This document shows positions 62,334 through 64,000 of a stretch of 64,000 nucleotides of DNA, one piece after another (the stretch's first letter is position 1; each line of letters starts with the position of its first letter). This stretch comes from Flammeovirgaceae bacterium UBA7330 (GTDB taxonomy: Bacteria; Bacteroidota; Bacteroidia; Cytophagales; Cyclobacteriaceae), in NCBI GenBank assembly GCA_002471275.1, contig DKPQ01000005.1:633827-697826 (forward strand), written 5' to 3'. The position numbers were made by a program, and so were the translations under genes. The notes beneath the pieces are model-generated. The model worked only from the letters and a program-made list of their open reading frames with translations, had not been told where the DNA came from and ran no database searches.

Positions 62334-64000
62334 ATGCACCTCCCTTCAACTCTCAACAAGGCATTCGTTCTTGTCGCTTATTTTATGGTCCTGCAGGTTT
62401 CAGGACAACAGCATTCAGCTGGGATTAATACCAATAATCCGAATCCCAATGCTGTCCTTCATTTGGTTTCCACCAATGGGAATCAAGGACTGCTTATTCC
62501 TCAGATCGGGACCACTCAACGGTTAAGCATGGATTTATCTGATCCTGATAACAATGGGTTGCTTGTCTACGACAATGATGAAGGAGAATTTTACTACGCA
62601 CATGGTGGTGACTGGTATTCATTAACAGATGATGCCGATGCTGACCCATCAAATGAAATTCAGACCCTTTCAAAATCGGGAAACACACTTACACTTTCAG
62701 GTAACAATTCCACGATAAATATAGGTGAAGGAACACCCACTATCGGTCAGTTTCTGGAGTGGGACGGTACGAATTGGGTTCCGGTAACACCACCTACCGG
62801 TCAGCAACTTCAATTCACTGGAAATATTCTTTCGATATCGAATGATCCTACAATGACCACTATTGATTTTAGTTTATGGGATCAGGTAGCGAGTGATGAT
62901 TTTTCTGGTGACTATAACGACCTGATAAATCTGCCCATCCTACCTACTGACCTCAATGAATTGAGTGATGGGTCAGGTTTGCTATTCAGTGGTTCATTTA
63001 ATGATTTGTCTGATGTTCCCGCGAATCTGGATACGGATTTAACCGATGACTTCGATGGGGACTACAACAGCCTAATCAATCAGCCAACAATCCCGACTTT
63101 AACCAGTGATTTGACGAATGATTCCGGATACATTACCAGTCCGGATGATGCCGATGCGGATGCCAGCAATGAGATACAAACCCTGACGAAGTCCGGTAAT
63201 TCTATCATTCTTTCAGTTAATAATTCTACAGTGAACATCGGGGAGGGTACCCCGGGTATTGGCCAATTCCTGGAATGGGATGGCGCCAATTGGGTCCCTG
63301 TGACACCGCCAACCGCCCAGGAGCTTCAATTTGCTGGCAATATCCTTTCATTATCTAATGATCCCTCTGCAACCACGATTGATTTCAGTACCTGGGACAT
63401 AGATGCCAGTGACGACTTTGATGGAGACTATGGATCCTTGATCAATGTCCCCGGGACCTTTGCCCCTTCGGCGCACAATCATACGGAATCAGAAATCACC
63501 GATCTCGCTCATTATACCGATGCGGATATAGATGGTACGGAAGCGGCCTTCACCAACTGGGACAAAGACGCTACAGATGACTTTGATGGGGACTATGGCT
63601 CCTTGATCAATGTACCCGGGACCTTTACGCCTTCAGCACACAATCATACGGAATCAGAGATCACCGATCTTGCTCATTATACCGATGCGGATATAGATGG
63701 TACGGAAGCAGCCTTTACCAACTGGGACAAAGACGCTACAGATGACTTTGATGGGGACTATGGCTCCTTGATCAACATACCCGGGACGTTTGCTCCTTCG
63801 GCGCACAATCATACGGAATCAGAAATCACCGATCTTGCTCATTATACCGATGCGGATATAGATGGTACGGAAGCGGCCTTCACCAACTGGGACAAGGATT
63901 TTACGGATGACTTTGATGGGGACTATGGCTCCTTGATCAATGTACCCGGGACCTTTACACCTTCAGCACACAATCATACGGAATCAGAGATCACCGATCT
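62334..64000 (+). CDS. Large secreted fibre-like repeat protein (3' end outside window)
   Basis: From ATG 62334 a frame runs without a stop to the window edge (about 555 residues so far). A signal peptide (about 1-25, ending VSGQ) is followed by a head with GINTNNPNPNAVLHLVS and LLVYDNDEGEFYYAHGGDWYSL, then two copies of a 172-residue module with IGQFLEWDG-NWVPVTPP, and then 55-residue near-identical repeats with AHNHTESEITDL and DDFDGDYGSLIN. Such motifs are typical of phage tail-fibre and collar-like proteins and of Bacteroidota surface proteins. The C-terminus, perhaps a chaperone or type IX signal, is not visible. Likely a surface or extracellular fibre. Confidence 0.75.
   Translation, partial: MHLPSTLNKAFVLVAYFMVLQVSGQQHSAGINTNNPNPNAVLHLVSTNGNQGLLIPQIGTTQRLSMDLSDPDNNGLLVYDNDEGEFYYAHGGDWYSLTDDADADPSNEIQTLSKSGNTLTLSGNNSTINIGEGTPTIGQFLEWDGTNWVPVTPPTGQQLQFTGNILSISNDPTMTTIDFSLWDQVASDDFSGDYNDLINLPILPTDLNELSDGSGLLFSGSFNDLSDVPANLDTDLTDDFDGDYNSLINQPTIPTLTSDLTNDSGYITSPDDADADASNEIQTLTKSGNSIILSVNNSTVNIGEGTPGIGQFLEWDGANWVPVTPPTAQELQFAGNILSLSNDPSATTIDFSTWDIDASDDFDGDYGSLINVPGTFAPSAHNHTESEITDLAHYTDADIDGTEAAFTNWDKDATDDFDGDYGSLINVPGTFTPSAHNHTESEITDLAHYTDADIDGTEAAFTNWDKDATDDFDGDYGSLINIPGTFAPSAHNHTESEITDLAHYTDADIDGTEAAFTNWDKDFTDDFDGDYGSLINVPGTFTPSAHNHTESEITD
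62628..63400 (+). repeat. Two copies of a 516-base module
   Basis: A block beginning DDADA at 62628 is matched by a second at 63144, exactly 516 bases (172 codons) later. Each carries NEIQTL-KSGN, NIGEGTP-IGQFLEWDG-NWVPVTPP and QFxGNILSxSNDP. The copies differ at many third positions and several residues, so this duplication is older than the 165-base repeats downstream. Confidence 0.85.
63414..64000 (+). repeat. 165-base tandem repeats, near-identical, at least 3.5 copies
   Basis: Identical landmarks occur at 63414, 63579, 63744 and 63909 (GACTTTGATGG), each 165 bases (55 codons) apart. The units encode DDFDGDYGSLIN, PGTF-PSAHNHTESEITDLAHYTDADIDGTEAAFTNWDKD. Neighbouring copies differ at only a few bases, so they arose or were equalised recently. 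The array goes on past the window edge. Confidence 0.92.

Noticed and set aside
62334..64000. Prophage
   Set aside because: Although the repeats resemble tail fibres, there is a signal peptide and no other phage gene in the window.

Overview
The window looks like part of the chromosome of a member of the Bacteroidota, most likely a marine or free-living Cytophagales relative. The reasons are: type IX secretion proteins (a PorV/PorQ-family barrel and a C25 sortase of the PorU2 kind), a fused SecDF, two-gene MacB-like exporters with separate ATPase, PspC/GIN-domain envelope proteins, weak or absent Shine-Dalgarno sites, promoters of the TTG / TAnnTTTG type, and moderate GC. No rRNA, tRNA, CRISPR array, insertion sequence or integrase was recognised. 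The genus is not determined.

Layout. Positions 1-753: end of a cytochrome cbb3 assembly cluster (FixH tail, SafE-like membrane protein). 754-1399: a non-coding stretch with an 18-unit degenerate 21-base tandem array and two terminator-like hairpins. 1400-6429 (minus): a MacAB-type exporter operon (ATPase, two permeases, adaptor) ending in a LysE exporter with a GTG start. 6712-7971: a secreted caspase-fold protein. 7968-12196 (minus): a DUF1549/DUF1553 cytochrome protein with a DUF1501 Tat protein, a pair best known from Planctomycetes. 12416-15064: LolD-type ATPase, cobalamin adenosyltransferase, IlvE and an SCP2-like protein. 15053-21727 (minus): PAP2 phosphatase, PorU2-like sortase, PorV-like barrel. 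21956-25652: PadR regulator, double-PspC/GIN protein, metallo-hydrolase. 25657-35078: leuA, a conserved unknown, an aminotransferase, a SelW/BCCT/DUF6265 operon, DsbA-like, Hpt and thioredoxin. 35148-44969: housekeeping genes (secDF, uridine kinase, rdgB, FKBP lipoprotein, nrnA, ndk, scpA, dxs). 45080-49437: a TerB-like gene and a kynurenine operon (3-hydroxyanthranilate dioxygenase, kynureninase, kynurenine monooxygenase) with a divergent, atypical SDR. 49493-56366: membrane zinc-ribbon protein, lipoprotein, M19 dipeptidase, a HTH regulator coupled to a YjjG-type phosphatase, and pruA. 56532-62136: a 1405-residue secreted TPR-CHAT protein followed by a DUF4369-like/TlpA thioredoxin lipid-side protein. 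62334-64000: the 5' part of a long secreted, fibre-like repeat protein that runs off the window.

How the genes work together. Several groups are evident from overlapping ATGA-type junctions: haaO-kynU-kmo (tryptophan side of NAD synthesis), FKBP-rdgB-udk, SelW-BCCT-DUF6265, lolD-pduO-ilvE-SCP2, and the exporter operon. The most unusual items are the 21-base array (849-1227), whose period equals seven codons and is followed by a terminator; the 165-base near-identical tandem repeats in the fibre-like protein; the two secreted caspase-superfamily proteins (caspase-like and TPR-CHAT); and an SDR that lacks the Tyr-X3-Lys catalytic pair. No single complete new system can be demonstrated from sequence alone.
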